A stretch of DNA of 64,000 nucleotides, from positions 30,415,391-30,479,390 of the forward strand of contig OZ022351.1 of the NCBI GenBank assembly GCA_963989245.1. The letters are read 5' to 3'. The notes beneath the pieces are model-generated. The model had not been told where the DNA came from, searched no databases, and was given only the letters and a program-made list of their open reading frames with translations. Positions 10,440-22,200 of the stretch are shown in pieces; position 1 is the stretch's first letter; each line of letters begins with the position of its first letter. Position numbers and translations under genes: made by a program. Source of the stretch: Nansenia antarctica (taxonomy: Eukaryota > Chordata > Actinopteri > Argentiniformes > Microstomatidae).

Positions 10440-11110
10440 ATATGTATGTACCTTGTACGTTGTTTCGAGTAGACTTGATTATTGTAATGGCCTACTAACA
10501 GGCCTATCTAAAGGAGCTGTTCGTAAATTGCAGCTCATCCAAAATGCCGCTGCTAGGGTCCTAACAAAAACAAAGATTTTTGAACACATTACACTACAAT
10601 CCTGAGATCCCTGCACTGGCTACCAGTCTCTCAGAGAATTGAATTCGAAATCCTCCTAATTACATACAAATCACAAAATGGTCTTGGACCAAAATACATA
10701 TCAGATCTCCTCCCACCCTATATTCCTGCAAGGTCCCTAAGGTCAGCTGAGGCTAATCAGCTAATCACTCCAAGAGTAAAAACAAAACACGGTGCAGCAT
10801 GCTCATGCAACAAACTCCCTCAAGAAATCAAACAGGCCCAAACCCTTAAAATATTTTAATCTAAGCTAAAAGCCTTCATGTTTTGCACCAGTTATGATTA
10901 AACACAAACACTTCTATCAATGTCTTTTTTATTACTATTGTCTTATTAAATGTTTTATCTATTTACTTCTTATATTTGCTTTTATTCATTGTAATTTTTA
11001 TTTTCTTACTATGCTGCTCTTGCTCTATTTTTAAATAATGTATGTAAAGCACTTTGAACTGCCCCTGTTGTATGAAATGTGCCATACAAATAAACGTGCC
11101 TTGCCTTGCC
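10440..11110 (+). mobile_element. L2-type LINE 3' end
   Basis: Reads SSRLDYCNGLLTGL and LQLIQNAAARVLTKTK, then decays with stops. It ends with the L2-like tail GAAATGTGCCATACAAATAAA and TTGCC repeats near 11100. Confidence 0.85.
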
Positions 11111-11632
11111 TTACCCTACCTATTTTGCGGCTGTATTTGTAGCTAACTGTCATCTCTCCCTAGACACAGCAGTGCAATATCACAGTTTCCAACGTGTTAA
11201 CAAATAATTATAGGCCTTTAAAACAGTACAACATTCAAGAGCTGATAATTAGGTTTTCTCCCTTATCTCTTAGCCTCTTTTATCTTAAAGCTAGGTGCAG
11301 ATATACACTAGCAATTCAGCAGTGTTTATATACAGCTTATATTACATTATTTCACGTGTTTGGTATTGTTTTACGTGTGTTCTTTTTGATGTAGGATTTG
11401 CATACTGTATAACTTACTTTGAGCTGACAATTGTTTGGCACCGGGTACAGCAGTTTTGGGCAAAAACTCCCTCACTGGGCCCCCCCACAGTCACAGACAC
11501 TGACCCCCCACACAGTCACAGACCTCCTCACTGAACCCCCCCACAGTCACAGACAGACCCATCCACCCCCCAGCGATGACTGTGTGTCTCTAGCCCACCC
11601 AGGGGCTGAGTTGTGGGGCTTGTGGCGTAGAT
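11111..11632. other. No gene seen
   Basis: Unassigned DNA, partly C-rich with CACAGTCACAGAC repeats near 11485-11550. Short ORFs here have no motif. Confidence 0.4.
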
Positions 11633-12925
11633 CAGGGCCATTTGGGAGATATGCGAGGCCCTGTGCGAAGTCAGATTTGCGAGGCCTTTATAATGATGTA
11701 GGCTACTGTTATAACCGCGCGACACGCACGCACCGATATATTGCAAGAAATGCGCTCACATGCTGTGCTGATAGACAATAGAATATCTACTTATTTAGAT
11801 AGTTTACAACCATGTTTGTTTCATTTCAAACCTTTTATACTCGTAAAGGATTAGGATTTAGGATAAAGCAGTCATCATACCCAACATTAAATACACACAA
11901 GCCATTATTGACATGAATAGAGATGTTACTCACCACCATGTAGGCCTATCCTTTATGTTGAAAAGCTTACAGCAAAAGCAAAAAGACATGTCCCGTTTTT
12001 GAGAGTACACAAGCCACTTTCTTTCTATTTTTTCCCCATTTGGTAGTTTTCGGAGAAATAAAGTTTCACTAAAGTTCCTGTTCTCATTATTTTTAGGATA
12101 ACTAAATCCAGGTTTCATCTTTGGGGGACCTCTTCTAATGATCACTTCTGTAACTGTAGAGTCCATATGTACCGGCCAATTTACCAGGATCATCATACAT
12201 GACATATCTAACACCGTGGGCTCGTCTTGCGTTCCATCACTCTCAGCCCTGCTGCTGCTGCTCTGAGTAGCTCCATCTTCCGCCTCCGTATCCTCTACTT
12301 CGCCACTCCTGACCATCATCACCTGGGGCTGGGCAGCCCCACTGCTGCCGGTGTAGCTGTTGTCCTCCTCCACCTCAGAGACATCATCTTTGCCTCTCAG
12401 GGGGGGCTGTGCCGTGCTACTACTAGCATTGCTAGTGCTAGCAGTAACGTTAGCTTCTTCGGTGCTAACGGGAGCCTTACTTGTTTTTAGAAATGTTTCG
12501 AACGAACCTCTAAGCGAGGCCCTGAAGCCTTCCTTTCTTTTATTTGTATTTCTTTTTTCAGCACCCGATTAACATTTTCTTCCTCGGTCTCGTTCCCTCT
12601 GCATTTTGTCCGTTGCACTAAGCAGTCACTATGCACAACAAGTGTCAACGCGCGCCCAAAAATTATTTTCACGTTTCACGTAAGGTGTCATAGGGGGAAA
12701 TTACTTTTTTCTGTTGCTAAGAATCTCCCTGTCCTACAGGTATGCTAGATTTTAGATGTATGATTGACTATGATTATCACATGTGTGAACATTTAGAAAT
12801 GTATTAAAGGCAAAAATAATAATATGGTCCCTTGCCTGGCGCTTTGGAGGGCCTCGCCAGCCAGGGTACCAAAGCGCGAGGCCCTGTGCCACCGCCCCAG
12901 CTAGCCCCCCCTTAAAGCGGCCCTG
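11633..12925 (-). mobile_element. Internally deleted hAT transposon
   Basis: Ends CAGGGCC (11633) and GGCCCTG (12925) are inverted, with AGGCCCTG motifs repeated inside. Exact 8-bp target duplication GCGTAGAT at 11625-11632 and 12926-12933. At 1.3 kb it is too short to hold a hAT transposase and contains only its N-terminal part. Confidence 0.93.
11930..12570 (-). pseudogene. hAT transposase N-terminus (TTF-type zinc finger)
   Basis: Frame read on the minus strand: SGAEKRNTNKRKEGFR, an S/T/A-rich linker, an acidic linker with EVEEDNSY, then FLRKLPNGEKIERKWLVYSQ and FCFCCKLFN, stopping after RPTWW. SGAEKR near the start and the R-x-W-L-x-YS .. CCKLF block are typical of the TTF zinc finger before DUF4371 in ZMYM1-like hAT proteins. 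The frame has no ATG upstream: a TAA precedes SGAEKR, where one extra base could have shifted it. The catalytic and dimerisation parts are absent. Confidence 0.8.
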
Positions 12926-12943
12926 GCGTAGATAGTGGCGCGG

Positions 12944-12948
<5 letters not shown>

Positions 12949-12977
<29 letters not shown>
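12949..12977. repeat. (CT)n microsatellite
   Basis: About 14 CT units just right of the hAT target duplication. Confidence 0.9.
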
Positions 12978-12979
<2 letters not shown>

Positions 12980-13014
12980 TCCAGCCTCCCTGAGTGTCAG
13001 GTCCTCAGTTGTTT

Positions 13015-13140
13015 AAGGGTTGGATTGGGGGTAAGACCCTGCAACATACCAGCATCATGTCCAGAGGGGGGGGGGGGGGGGGGTACGTCAAGCCGCCCCA
13101 CACTACGTAAACAGGAGATAGGCTCCTGCCCTATGGGCCA
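13015..13140 (+). repeat. Dispersed repeat, inverse of 62290-62440
   Basis: GGGTAAGACCCTGC, CATACCAGC, TCATGTCCAG and GGAGATAGGCTCCTGCCCT occur in the same order on the opposite strand at 62.3-62.4 kb. A poly-G run replaces part of it here. Family not recognised. Confidence 0.75.
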
Positions 13141-13463
13141 ATAGGGCCTACTTTAAATCTAATCTAATCTAAAACACTTGCCTTACAGGCCACTAGTAGG
13201 GCAATGTCATTTTTCAGTTTTTGACATATTATGAAAGGGCAGATTGAAAGCTTTTAAATGATACATTGAAATCAGAAAAGGGTTCACAGGCAGGTAATGA
13301 GTGGGCCCAATAGCTGGTTAACTTCACCCACAACCACCCTGTTTCAGGGTCTAGTCATCAATAGAATGGTAACCATGTTGAAAAAAAGGAAACCAAATAA
13401 ATAAATAAACAAGCCGACTATTGGCATAGTATACTGCTCTCCAGTTTCAAATTCTTGAGTTTA

Positions 13464-13473
13464 AATTATAATT

Positions 13474-13514
<41 letters not shown>

Positions 13515-13540
13515 GAAGAAGAAGAAGAAGAAGAACTGAG
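13464..13540. repeat. (TAA)n then (GAA)n microsatellite
   Basis: About 16 AAT units followed by seven AAG units. Confidence 0.95.
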
Positions 13541-13794
13541 CACCAATTGCCTTTCACGCAGGGGCTTGTACATGGTCCTTAACCTAAACAGGTGAGATTT
13601 CCAACATTTCTATTTTACAATTAAACACTTCCGTTCTATTTCTAAAAGGTAAACTTAAGGTAAGTATAATATTCTACATATACGAAAATATCCAAACAAC
13701 AGGTCTGGATCATCCACATCCCACAAACCCCCCCCCCCCTGCATCTCCGATGGTAGTGCCAGGTGACGTCATCATCATGCGACGCTTTCTCTTA

Positions 13795-13990
13795 CCCAGC
13801 GTTCGCCTCCCAGCAACAGCGGAAGCTGAAGTGTGGCTATGCGTGTATGCTTCTGGGAACTTATTATAGATGGAAATCAATAAAAGGGAGTGAGTAACTG
13901 TAACACATGTGTCTGTATACTTTGTAACTAACTAAACTAAAAGGCTGTGCAAGTTGTAACAAGGGGGCCGAAAGTGAACGAATCAAACAG
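13795..13990 (+). repeat. Dispersed repeat, copy 2
   Basis: Same order of landmarks as 3100-3345, including GCTTCTGGGAACTT, the AATAAA-containing GAAATCAATAAAAGGGAG and AACAAGGGGGCCG. Confidence 0.75.
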
Positions 13991-14282
13991 GCTGCATCGT
14001 TAGCATCGTTAGCATAGCACAGCGTGGACGCTCTGAGGCTGCATTCACACCGCAGGTCGTAATGTCTAGTAGATTTAGCGCCTTTAAACGATGTTTTGAA
14101 CCGCTGCTTACACCTGCTTACCCCTGCTTTTTCAAATGAGCCACATCTGATACCTGTGCTTACACTGGTAACATGTGTAACGACCCGCATGCTGCGTACA
14201 TCGAAAACGAAAGTAAACAGACAGCCGGGACTTGCAATGGACGCAAACGAGACGGGAATTGTAATCCCTTTTATACATAATT

Positions 14283-14631
14283 TGTCGTGTTTTGTCCGTT
14301 AGAGTAACTTGCTCGTCTGATGTGCGTGGGTATAATGACTCACACGACAAGGAATTCTCCGTTCTGGTTCTTTAGTGAACTTCTTCAATACACAATACAA
14401 GATACAACTAATTGTGTCCCAGATGGCAGGTTAATAGATGACGGGAACACTAGCTCTGGCACAGAACAGCAGCTTTGCTGTCCATACCGATGAGCGTTGT
14501 TCCCTTAACTGCCTGTTTCGTAACCTAGGTAACGAGGTTTATCTCTCTCTGGGTGATCACTGATCATGTGACATACAGTAACCAATCAACAATAACAACA
14601 GGGAAAGCCATCCATGGTGGACTGTCTCACA
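14283..14631 (-). repeat. 3' LTR
   Basis: 349 bases, TG..CA ends; about 98 percent like the right LTR apart from small indels such as CTCT near 14545. Confidence 0.9.
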
Positions 14632-14906
14632 CTATCCCCCTCCAAGAGTACTGAGTCCCTTCAGTACAGGTGACTTAACATTAACATGTCTAAGAATAGA
14701 ACAGTTGACTCAATGAACATGTCTAAATTGTTAGATTACTTACATCACATTCTTTGCAAACTCGTAGGCCCTATAGCTAAACAGCAGTAAAACATTTTTC
14801 TTTCTTTTTTTTCTTTCTTTTTTTCTTTTTTTTTTCTTTGTAATGCAAAACTTCTTGGATGAAGTAACCAATCTGCAGATAAACTAAACAGTCTCTCTTT
14901 CAATAA

Positions 14907-15551
14907 CTAGTTCCTGAATCTCTCTGGCTTATTAACCATGCGTCCCTTAGATGTTTTAACAGTATTTTTTGGAGTGTCCTCTTGTCTTTTTTCCTGCTGA
15001 CACCTTGGAGCTTTGAGATGAGGTTTCTCCTCTTGATCACATGACTCTCGAGAAGCTCCTTCCCCTGCTGGATCTTTATCATTGTCTTTCTGTAGTGGCA
15101 GCTCTGGTACCAACGGGACATCCTCTTCAGGTAGCTGTGTAGCTGGGTCTTGGCACTGCTGCAGCACTTGACTCCTTTGACGTTTTATCCCAGCAGGGAC
15201 CACCTCACTATTGTATGGTTTAAGCCGATCATGGTGCATTATCTTTCTGCGCTTCAACCCTTGAATATCGTAGAGGACAGGATCACGGCATCCAGCCACA
15301 ATCAAGGGGCCCTTCCAAGGTGCTTGAAGCTTGGGGCTTAGTCCCTTCTTTTTCGTGTCATCCTTTACATACACCAAATCTCCAACGCTGTAAGAATGTT
15401 CTCGTGCTCGGACATCATACATCTTCTTCTGACGTTCTTGTGCAGTGCGGAGGTGCTCCCTCGCTGTGCTTTGTGCCTCCTTAAGTCCTTCTCCCAGGTT
15501 ATGAAGGAAATCTGCTACCTCCATTCGGCTTACGTAGGCTTGTCGGATCAC
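14907..15551 (-). pseudogene. Integrase C-terminal fragment
   Basis: Frame with EHLRTAQERQKKMYD, YSVGDLVYVKDD, KGLSPKLQAPWKGPLIV and MHHDRLKPYNSE. This is the post-catalytic DNA-binding end of a gypsy-type integrase. The catalytic core, RNase H and reverse transcriptase are missing; the frame starts right at the junction with the protease piece near 15550, so it cannot be made as a normal polyprotein. Confidence 0.88.
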
Positions 15552-17211
15552 CTCCAGAGAAACTCCTATACAGCTCCTCTGAGATTACTGTTGTCTGGGC
15601 TCCCGTGTCCACCACAGCCTGTGTTGGAATGCCGTTTACTGTCACCGGAATCTGTAGACTCTCACCCTTGTTTTTGGTGCAGCCAATCTGTAGCCCTTGT
15701 GGTTTGTGATCTGCATGTAGTCTCCCTTCTGACTGCCCCCGTTGGTCTGGGCCTTTGTCACCGCGGTTACGTGCAGCTGTTGGGCTCGGCGATCTACTGC
15801 AGTCCCTCCTGAAGTGTCCTTGTTCTCCACATTTATAACATGGGCCAGCTGCTCCCCGGGTTGGGCTTGGTGACTGGGAGCGCATCCGGCCGGGCTGCAC
15901 CTGATAATGGTTCTGTGTCCTCTCTAGTGACAGGGGACGTTGTGTTGTTGCTCTAGTTTTATGATGTTCAAACTGCAGCTGTAGATTCCCTACTGTATGT
16001 ACGAGGGTCTTGACTTGGTCCGTTAGTGTAGCAAACGGGTCAGCAGTTACATACTGAGAGGTCTGTACCCTACGAGAGGTAGGAGTAAAGTCCTCACAGA
16101 TGTCTCCATCATCAGCCCAAGAAATGCGTCGTGTTCTGTTCTTTATTTCTGTTTCACGTCCCACCGTAGCTTTGAAGTTGTGTTCATGAGCCTCTACACA
16201 CTTTTGAGCCTCTGCAAGGGAGCATGGATCTCGGTTCATAACTTCATAGGCCACTTTTTGATTTTTTAGACCTTTAAGAAAGGCATCAGTTGCAAGTTGA
16301 TCTTGCAGCTGGAGATCCACTCCTGGATATGCAAGTGTGACGAGGCGTCTCACCTCTTCTGCAAATTCAGCTGACGCCTCTCTACCTTGCCGAAGTTCTC
16401 CCAACTTTCTCCTTACTGTGGTAGGAGAGCTTACTCAGCGCTTTTTCCAAAGCGCTGAGTAAGCTCCTCCACTAAGAGAGCATAATCCTCCCGTGTACGT
16501 TCTGGCAGTGAGCAGACATATCGTATTGCAGCTCCTCTTAAGCATTCATGCAGCCTGTCCACTCTTTCTGTAGTACTCCATCCATACTTCCTGGCCTGGC
16601 GCTCAAATGGCAACAAGAAAGAGTCCCAGTCATCATTTCCTTCAAATGTGGCAAGTTTAGGTCTACGCACTTCTTGCAGAGTGTGCTGACTGTTGTGACC
16701 AGAACTATTCAGTCTCTGCTCACCATTACGTTACATAGGGAAACGAGCGTTGGGTTTCATTCTCAGAGTCTCTAGTGTCTCTAAATCTACTGTCAGGTTC
16801 AGCATTGCCGCCCCTCCTGGTGGGACCAAAGTTGCGAGTGCGCTGATTGATGACATCCAACTCAGCTGCAAAGGGGGCACCAACACGAGTTCTTGGTCTT
16901 ACTGGTATATCCCAAGAGGCTGAAGGTATAGCTTCAGGCTCAGAAGCATGCCTGTCCAATGTGGGGCGCTGTAAGATCTTATCCCCATTTCCACTGGAAG
17001 CAGCAAGTGGTGGTGAGGCTTGCTGTGCAACGGGATTTCCTCCTGTTATGTGTGTTAGTACGGGGGCTAGCATCATTTGCAGGTGTTTTGTCATTTGCAT
17101 GTGATTTTGGCTATCCAACAAAGCTTGTAGCCATGTTGGGGCTCTATCAGGCTCAGTAGGTCCTACTGTAGCTCCTTGTTCCTCTGTCATTTTATTGAGT
17201 TGTCTGTTCAT
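15499..17211 (-). pseudogene. gag with zinc knuckle, plus start of protease
   Basis: Three successive frames. 17211-16726 is an unstructured N-terminus (MNRQLNKMTEE). 16670-16431 has RRPKLATFEGNDDWDSF and LHECLRGAAIRYVCSLPERT, the capsid-like part. 16404-15499 continues with GELRQGREASAEFAEEVRRL, then the CCHC knuckle CYKCGEQGHFRRDC, then the protease start VVDTGAQTTVISEELY, where it is cut off. Breaks are a stop after PYVT at 16726 and a small foldback at 16428-16467. Structural polyprotein, not functional here. Confidence 0.88.
16428..16467. repeat. Perfect 18-bp inverted repeat inside gag
   Basis: GAGCTTACTCAGCGCTTT is followed after four bases by its exact inverse. It lies where gag should pass from RFGK to TTVRRKLGELR, and adds a stop and a frameshift. 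Confidence 0.9.
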
Positions 17212-17732
17212 GTAATTGTCCTTTTATTTTCGGTGGATTGTCTGTTCCACTTGTCTTGTTCTCATTCATGTAGTTGTCTCTTTGTATTATTTAGTTGTTT
17301 ATTCATATAATTTTCCCTTTAATTTTGTTGAGTTGTTTATTCATGTAATTGTCCCTTTACTTGTGTTGAGTTGTTTGTTCATGTAATTGTCCTTTCAATT
17401 TCGGTGGATTGTCTGTTCCACTCGTCTTGTTCTCATTCATGTAGTTGTCTCTTTGTATTATTTAGTTGTTTATTAATGGAATTGTCCGCTTAATTTAGTT
17501 GAGTCTAACGGGAGTACAGTCTGCCCAAAACACCACCAGGTGGCAGTACTCAACCAGTTGTTGTAGTAACTCCTGAATCCAGTCAGCTGGCTAGCTAGCT
17601 GTCTCCTGTTAGCCCCTATTAGCTCCCGTTAGCTTTGGCTGTTATTAACTTTATTATCTTCCGTTAGCTTCTGTTAGCTTTTCCTCTGTCAGGTGGATGT
17701 ACTCACGGATGATCGCTACTTCTGATACCAGT

Positions 17733-18073
17733 TGTCGTGTTTTGTCCGTTAGAGTAACTTGCTCGTCTGATGTGCGTGGGTATAATGACTCACACGACAA
17801 GGAATTCTCCGTTTCTGGTTCTTTAGTGAACTTCTTCAATACACAATACAAGATACAACTAATTGTGTCCCAGAGGGCAGGTTAATAGATTACGGGAAAA
17901 CTAGCTCTGGCACAGAACAGCAGCTTTGCTGTCCATACCGATGAGCGTTGTTCCCTTAACTGCCTGTTTCGTAACCTAGGTAACGAGCTATATCTCTCTG
18001 GGTGATCATGTGAAATACAGTAACCAATCAACAATAACAACAGGGAAAGCCATCCATGATGGACTGTCTCACA
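17733..18073 (-). repeat. 5' LTR
   Basis: 341 bases; the first codons of gag lie about 520 bases downstream on the minus strand. Confidence 0.9.
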
Positions 18074-18219
18074 ATATTATAATATAAAGCCATTGCTTTC
18101 CGAAGTATGTTTAGATGTCTGCAAAATATTGTGCACATTTACTGTTGAAGTGAGTGAAACTCATGTCAAACGTCATCACAATACGAAGACTGTCGTATTT
18201 TCAATGACGTGCAAATCAG

Positions 18220-19060
18220 AATTTAGTATTATATAATAATAATAATAATAATAACGTTTTATTTGTATAGCGCTTTTCCTGCAAACGTTGCAGCTCAAAG
18301 TGCTCCAATCATTATATAATCATAATTTAATTATTTAGTAATTTAAAAAGATAGGTTTTTAGTCTTGACTTGAACATATTTACTGAGGTTGCATCCCTAA
18401 TGTAAACTGGCAGTGCATTCCACAATTTGGGTGCATAAAATGAGAATGCAGCCTCACCAAATCTCTTCTTTTGTACATGTGGTACACAGAGAAAACCAGC
18501 GTCAGAAGACCTGAGAGCTCTATTGGGCTGATATGCTAGCAAAAGATCTTTCAGATATTCTGGTGCTATGCCAGTGAGAGCTTTATAAACAAGCAGAAGG
18601 ATCTTGAAATCTATTCTGAACTTAACAGGAAGCCAATGTAGAGTTTATAAAATAGGAGTTATATGAGCTTGTCTGCTTGTTTTGGTTAAAACTCTCGCTG
18701 CTGCATTTTGGACTAATTGCAGCTGGCCAATAGCTTTCTTCTGAAGACCAGAAAGGAGACTGTTACAATAGTCCAAACGGGTAATAACAAAAGCATGCAT
18801 TAACACTTCTGCATCAGCTTGCTGGAGAAAATGTCTAACTTTTGCAATATTCCGTAGATGATAAAAAGCATTTCTAGTGATAAGCTTTGAGCCCCACATC
18901 AAGTCTAAGTCAGAATCTATAATCACACCTAGATTCTTAGCTTCATGTTTACAGTTTGAAAGCAAGGTTCCCATCGTATTCAACAATTTGTCTTTTTGTG
19001 TTTTTGGCCCAATTACAAGAATCTCAGTCTTGCCTACAATGTAGGCTACTTTCGGTATGT
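18220..19060 (-). mobile_element. LINE 3' half, antisense
   Basis: Minus-strand frames KNLGVIIDSDLDLMWGSK, RLDYCNSLLSGLQKKAI, then LAYQPNRALRSSDAG and KLWNALPVYIRD up to a stop after KLLNN, followed by the 3' tail with (ATT)n at 18230. The part between is joined by a small deletion near 18650. It is 5'-truncated near 19060. Confidence 0.88.
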
Positions 19061-19216
19061 TATGAGACTATGGCGGGACAAATTAGACTATGGCGGACCA
19101 CCACAGTCTCGTCTATGTATGGGAAACACTGGTGAACTGTTTGGCTGTAATGTATAGTTTACCCTGTTTGTGCCTCCTTTATTTCCAGCTGCAGGTCCTC
19201 CTCAGCCCATGTAACC

Positions 19217-22200
19217 ATGTATGACCCAGAGTCCACAAAGTCCCTCAGATCTGGCTGTGGTTTTCCAGCCCCAAAAAGCTCACAGTGGGGTCCAGAGATG
19301 GTGGCAGTGAAGCTGGAGGAAGAAGGTGTAGAGGAGAATGGTGTGATGGCGAAAGAAGAGGACGCAGGAGGAGAAATGAGGGAGGAGGTTAGTACTTTAC
19401 TACTAGAATTCCAAGTTTGTCAATGGGCCGACTATGGAGACTTGAAAACCATCTTTCTGGAACATTTTCAAATCACCATATTGGTCTCTGTTCTTGGACT
19501 CTGTCGTCTTGGACACAAAACTCGAGATTCCCAGATCCACCTTTTGGAATGTCACCTGAACAATCTGTTAGAATTCTAGAATGTTTGTATTCTATTTCAT
19601 CAGAAGTCTGTATCAAATGCTTCATTTGGAATCTAATATCACACTTTTGGAATGTCACCCGAATCAATCAGAGGTCACTGGGATATTGTTTTTTTATGTG
19701 GATGAGACAACAAATTAGCCTAAATATTGTATGTATCAAACAATAACATTTATTTAAAAAGATACAACTTAAACCAAAGGACATGGCATCTTCAGGATTA
19801 TCTAATAAATAGGGTTTCTGTTTCTAGTTGCAGGTCCTGGATGAACCAGAGTCCACAGAGTCTGGCTGTGGTTCTTCAGCCCCTAAAAGCACACAGTGGG
19901 GTCCAGAGATGGTGGTAGTGAAGCTGGAGGAAGAAGATGTAGAGGAGAATGGCGTGATGTTGAAAGAAGAAGAAGTGGAGGAGAAGAGAGTGATGGTGAA
20001 AGAAGAGGACGGAGGAGAAGAAATGAGGGAGGAGGGAGTGATGGTGAAAGAAGAGGCAGAGGTAGAAGTGGAGATTGAAGAGACGGATGGTAAGTCTTTG
20101 TTGTATAGTGGTGAGTGTCATTGCACAGTGAGATAGGTCAGAATTTGACTTGGCCAATCCAAAACACTAATCTTCTTTATCCTGAGCCATTCTTTGGTAG
20201 ATTTGTTTGAATGCTTTGGGTCGTTGTCTTGTTGTTGTTCTTGTCCTTGACTGATGGCTTGATGTTCTGTTAAAAAATCTCCTGGTATACCTCAGAATTC
20301 ATGGTTCTCTTAATGACCTTCTACCGCGGCGCAGTGGAGAGCATCCTCACCTACGGCATCTGCAACTGGTTCTCCAGCTGCACAACAGCGGAGAGAAATG
20401 CGCTACAGAGAGTCGTGAGAACAGCACAGAAGATCACCGGCGCCCCCCTCCCCTCTCTGGAAGAGCTGTACAACACATGCTGTCTCAGGAAGGCCTCCAA
20501 GATCTCCAGGGACCCGACCCACCCTGGGTACGAACACTTTTTACCAGGCTGCCCTCGAAAAGGCGGTTCAGGACCCTGGCCGCAAAGACAAACAGACTGA
20601 AGAACAGCTTCTACCACAGGGCCGTCCAGGCCCTGAACACAGCAAAGACCTAGGTTTTGGGCCCTGGACAGTCTGGACGGATTGATGGCAGCTGCTGGAT
20701 TGAAAAAATCAGGTGTAGTGCTGAGGCACAAATATGTACATTTCAAGCCTGCAAACTGCGACACTTTAAATGAATGTGCAATAACACTATGTGCAATATG
20801 ACAACCCTAGTCGTCTATCTGTACAGTATAGTATAGTGGATAGTGTACATAGCCTTTATTTATGTAAACCAGCTCCTTTCCCTTCTTTTTTTGTTTTGTT
20901 TTTTTTCTTTCCTAGCACCAGGGGAGCCACCCCTCCTAAATTTCGTTGTTTGGTACCTGTACTATAGCAATGACAATAAAGACCATTCATTCATTCATTC
21001 ATGCTTGACTGTTGGGATAAGGTTCTTTTGGTGTTAGGCAGTGTTGGGTTTTTGCCAAATATAGCTGATTTGATTGTCCAAAAAGGTCCATTTTGAACTT
21101 ATCTGTCCAGAGAATGGACTTCCAGAAACCTTCAGGCATGTCCAGATGGTCTCCGGCAACGTTAAGAATGGAAGTTAAGTTATTTTTTGACAGCAGAGGA
21201 TTCTTCCTAGCAACCCTCCCACGAAAGCCATTTTGATTCAGTGTTCTTCTTATTGTTGAAGCATGTGCAGTTACCTGAGATGCAGCAAGGGAGGTCTGCA
21301 AATCTCTAAAGATTATGTTTGGGATGGTTTTTACCTGATTTGTTATTTTACTTGTGGCTCTTGGGGATACTTTGGAACGACGGACACTTCTAGACTGAGT
21401 TGCTTTCATGTTAAATGCTCTCCATTTGTAAATGATTTGCCTCACGGTGGACTAATGGAGTTCAAATCTTCTATAGCCTTCCGCAGACTGATGTGCTCTC
21501 ACTAACCTCTTCCTGATGTCCTCTGAGATCTCCTTTCCTCTCGGCATGGTCTGTTTTGCATTCACCTGTATGAATAACACAAAACTGACCAGGTTTCTAT
21601 TTCTCTATTTATCGGCCCCACCCGAACTCTTTCCTAAAGATCTCTCCTTCAACTGGTCCATTTGCAGGGATGCAAACAACTCGCCTTTCATCTGTCTCAC
21701 TATCTTCTTCAGAACGACCTCCTTGACCCTCACCAATCCGGCTTTAAGGCTGGGCACTCTACTGAGACCGCTCTGCTTGGTGTCACGGAGGCCCTCCACT
21801 CTGCTCCAGCTTCCTCCCTCTCCTCTGTTCTCATTGTCCTGGACCTGTCTGCTGCCTTCGATACAGTAAACCACCAGATCCTACTCTCCACCCTCTCAGA
21901 ACTGGGCATCTCTCCTCCTCCTACCTGGCTGATCACTCTTACCAGGTCTCTGTCCTCTCCATGAGCCCTCACCACTGGGGTCCTCAAGGGCTCTGTCCTA
22001 GGGCCTTCACTGTTCTCCCTCTATACCAAATATCTTAGCTCGGTAATTTCCTCACATGATTTCTCCTACCACTGCTACACAGATGACACTCATCTCTTCC
22101 ACTCTTTCCCCCCATCGGACTCACAGGTGGCTTTCCTCCCCGGGAAAGCCTCCCCCCTCCAAGACGTCTCCATCACAGTAGAGAACTCTACACTAGAGAA

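Larger units (their letters stand above)
14283..18073 (-). mobile_element. LTR retrotransposon (gypsy-like), pol mostly deleted
   Basis: Two direct repeats starting TGTCGTGTTTTG and ending GTCTCACA flank gag, a short protease piece and the integrase tail, all on the minus strand. Next to the left LTR is a purine tract (minus strand GGAGGGGGATAG); two bases inside the right LTR is a primer-site-like TGGTATCAGAAGTAGC. The 3.8-kb length and missing reverse transcriptase show a large internal deletion. The LTRs differ at about seven bases plus a few indels, so insertion is fairly recent. No matching target duplication is seen (left flank TAATT, right flank ATATT). Confidence 0.9.

Noticed and set aside
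14278..18078. Target-site duplication of the LTR retrotransposon
   Set aside because: The five bases on each side (TAATT and ATATT) are not the same.
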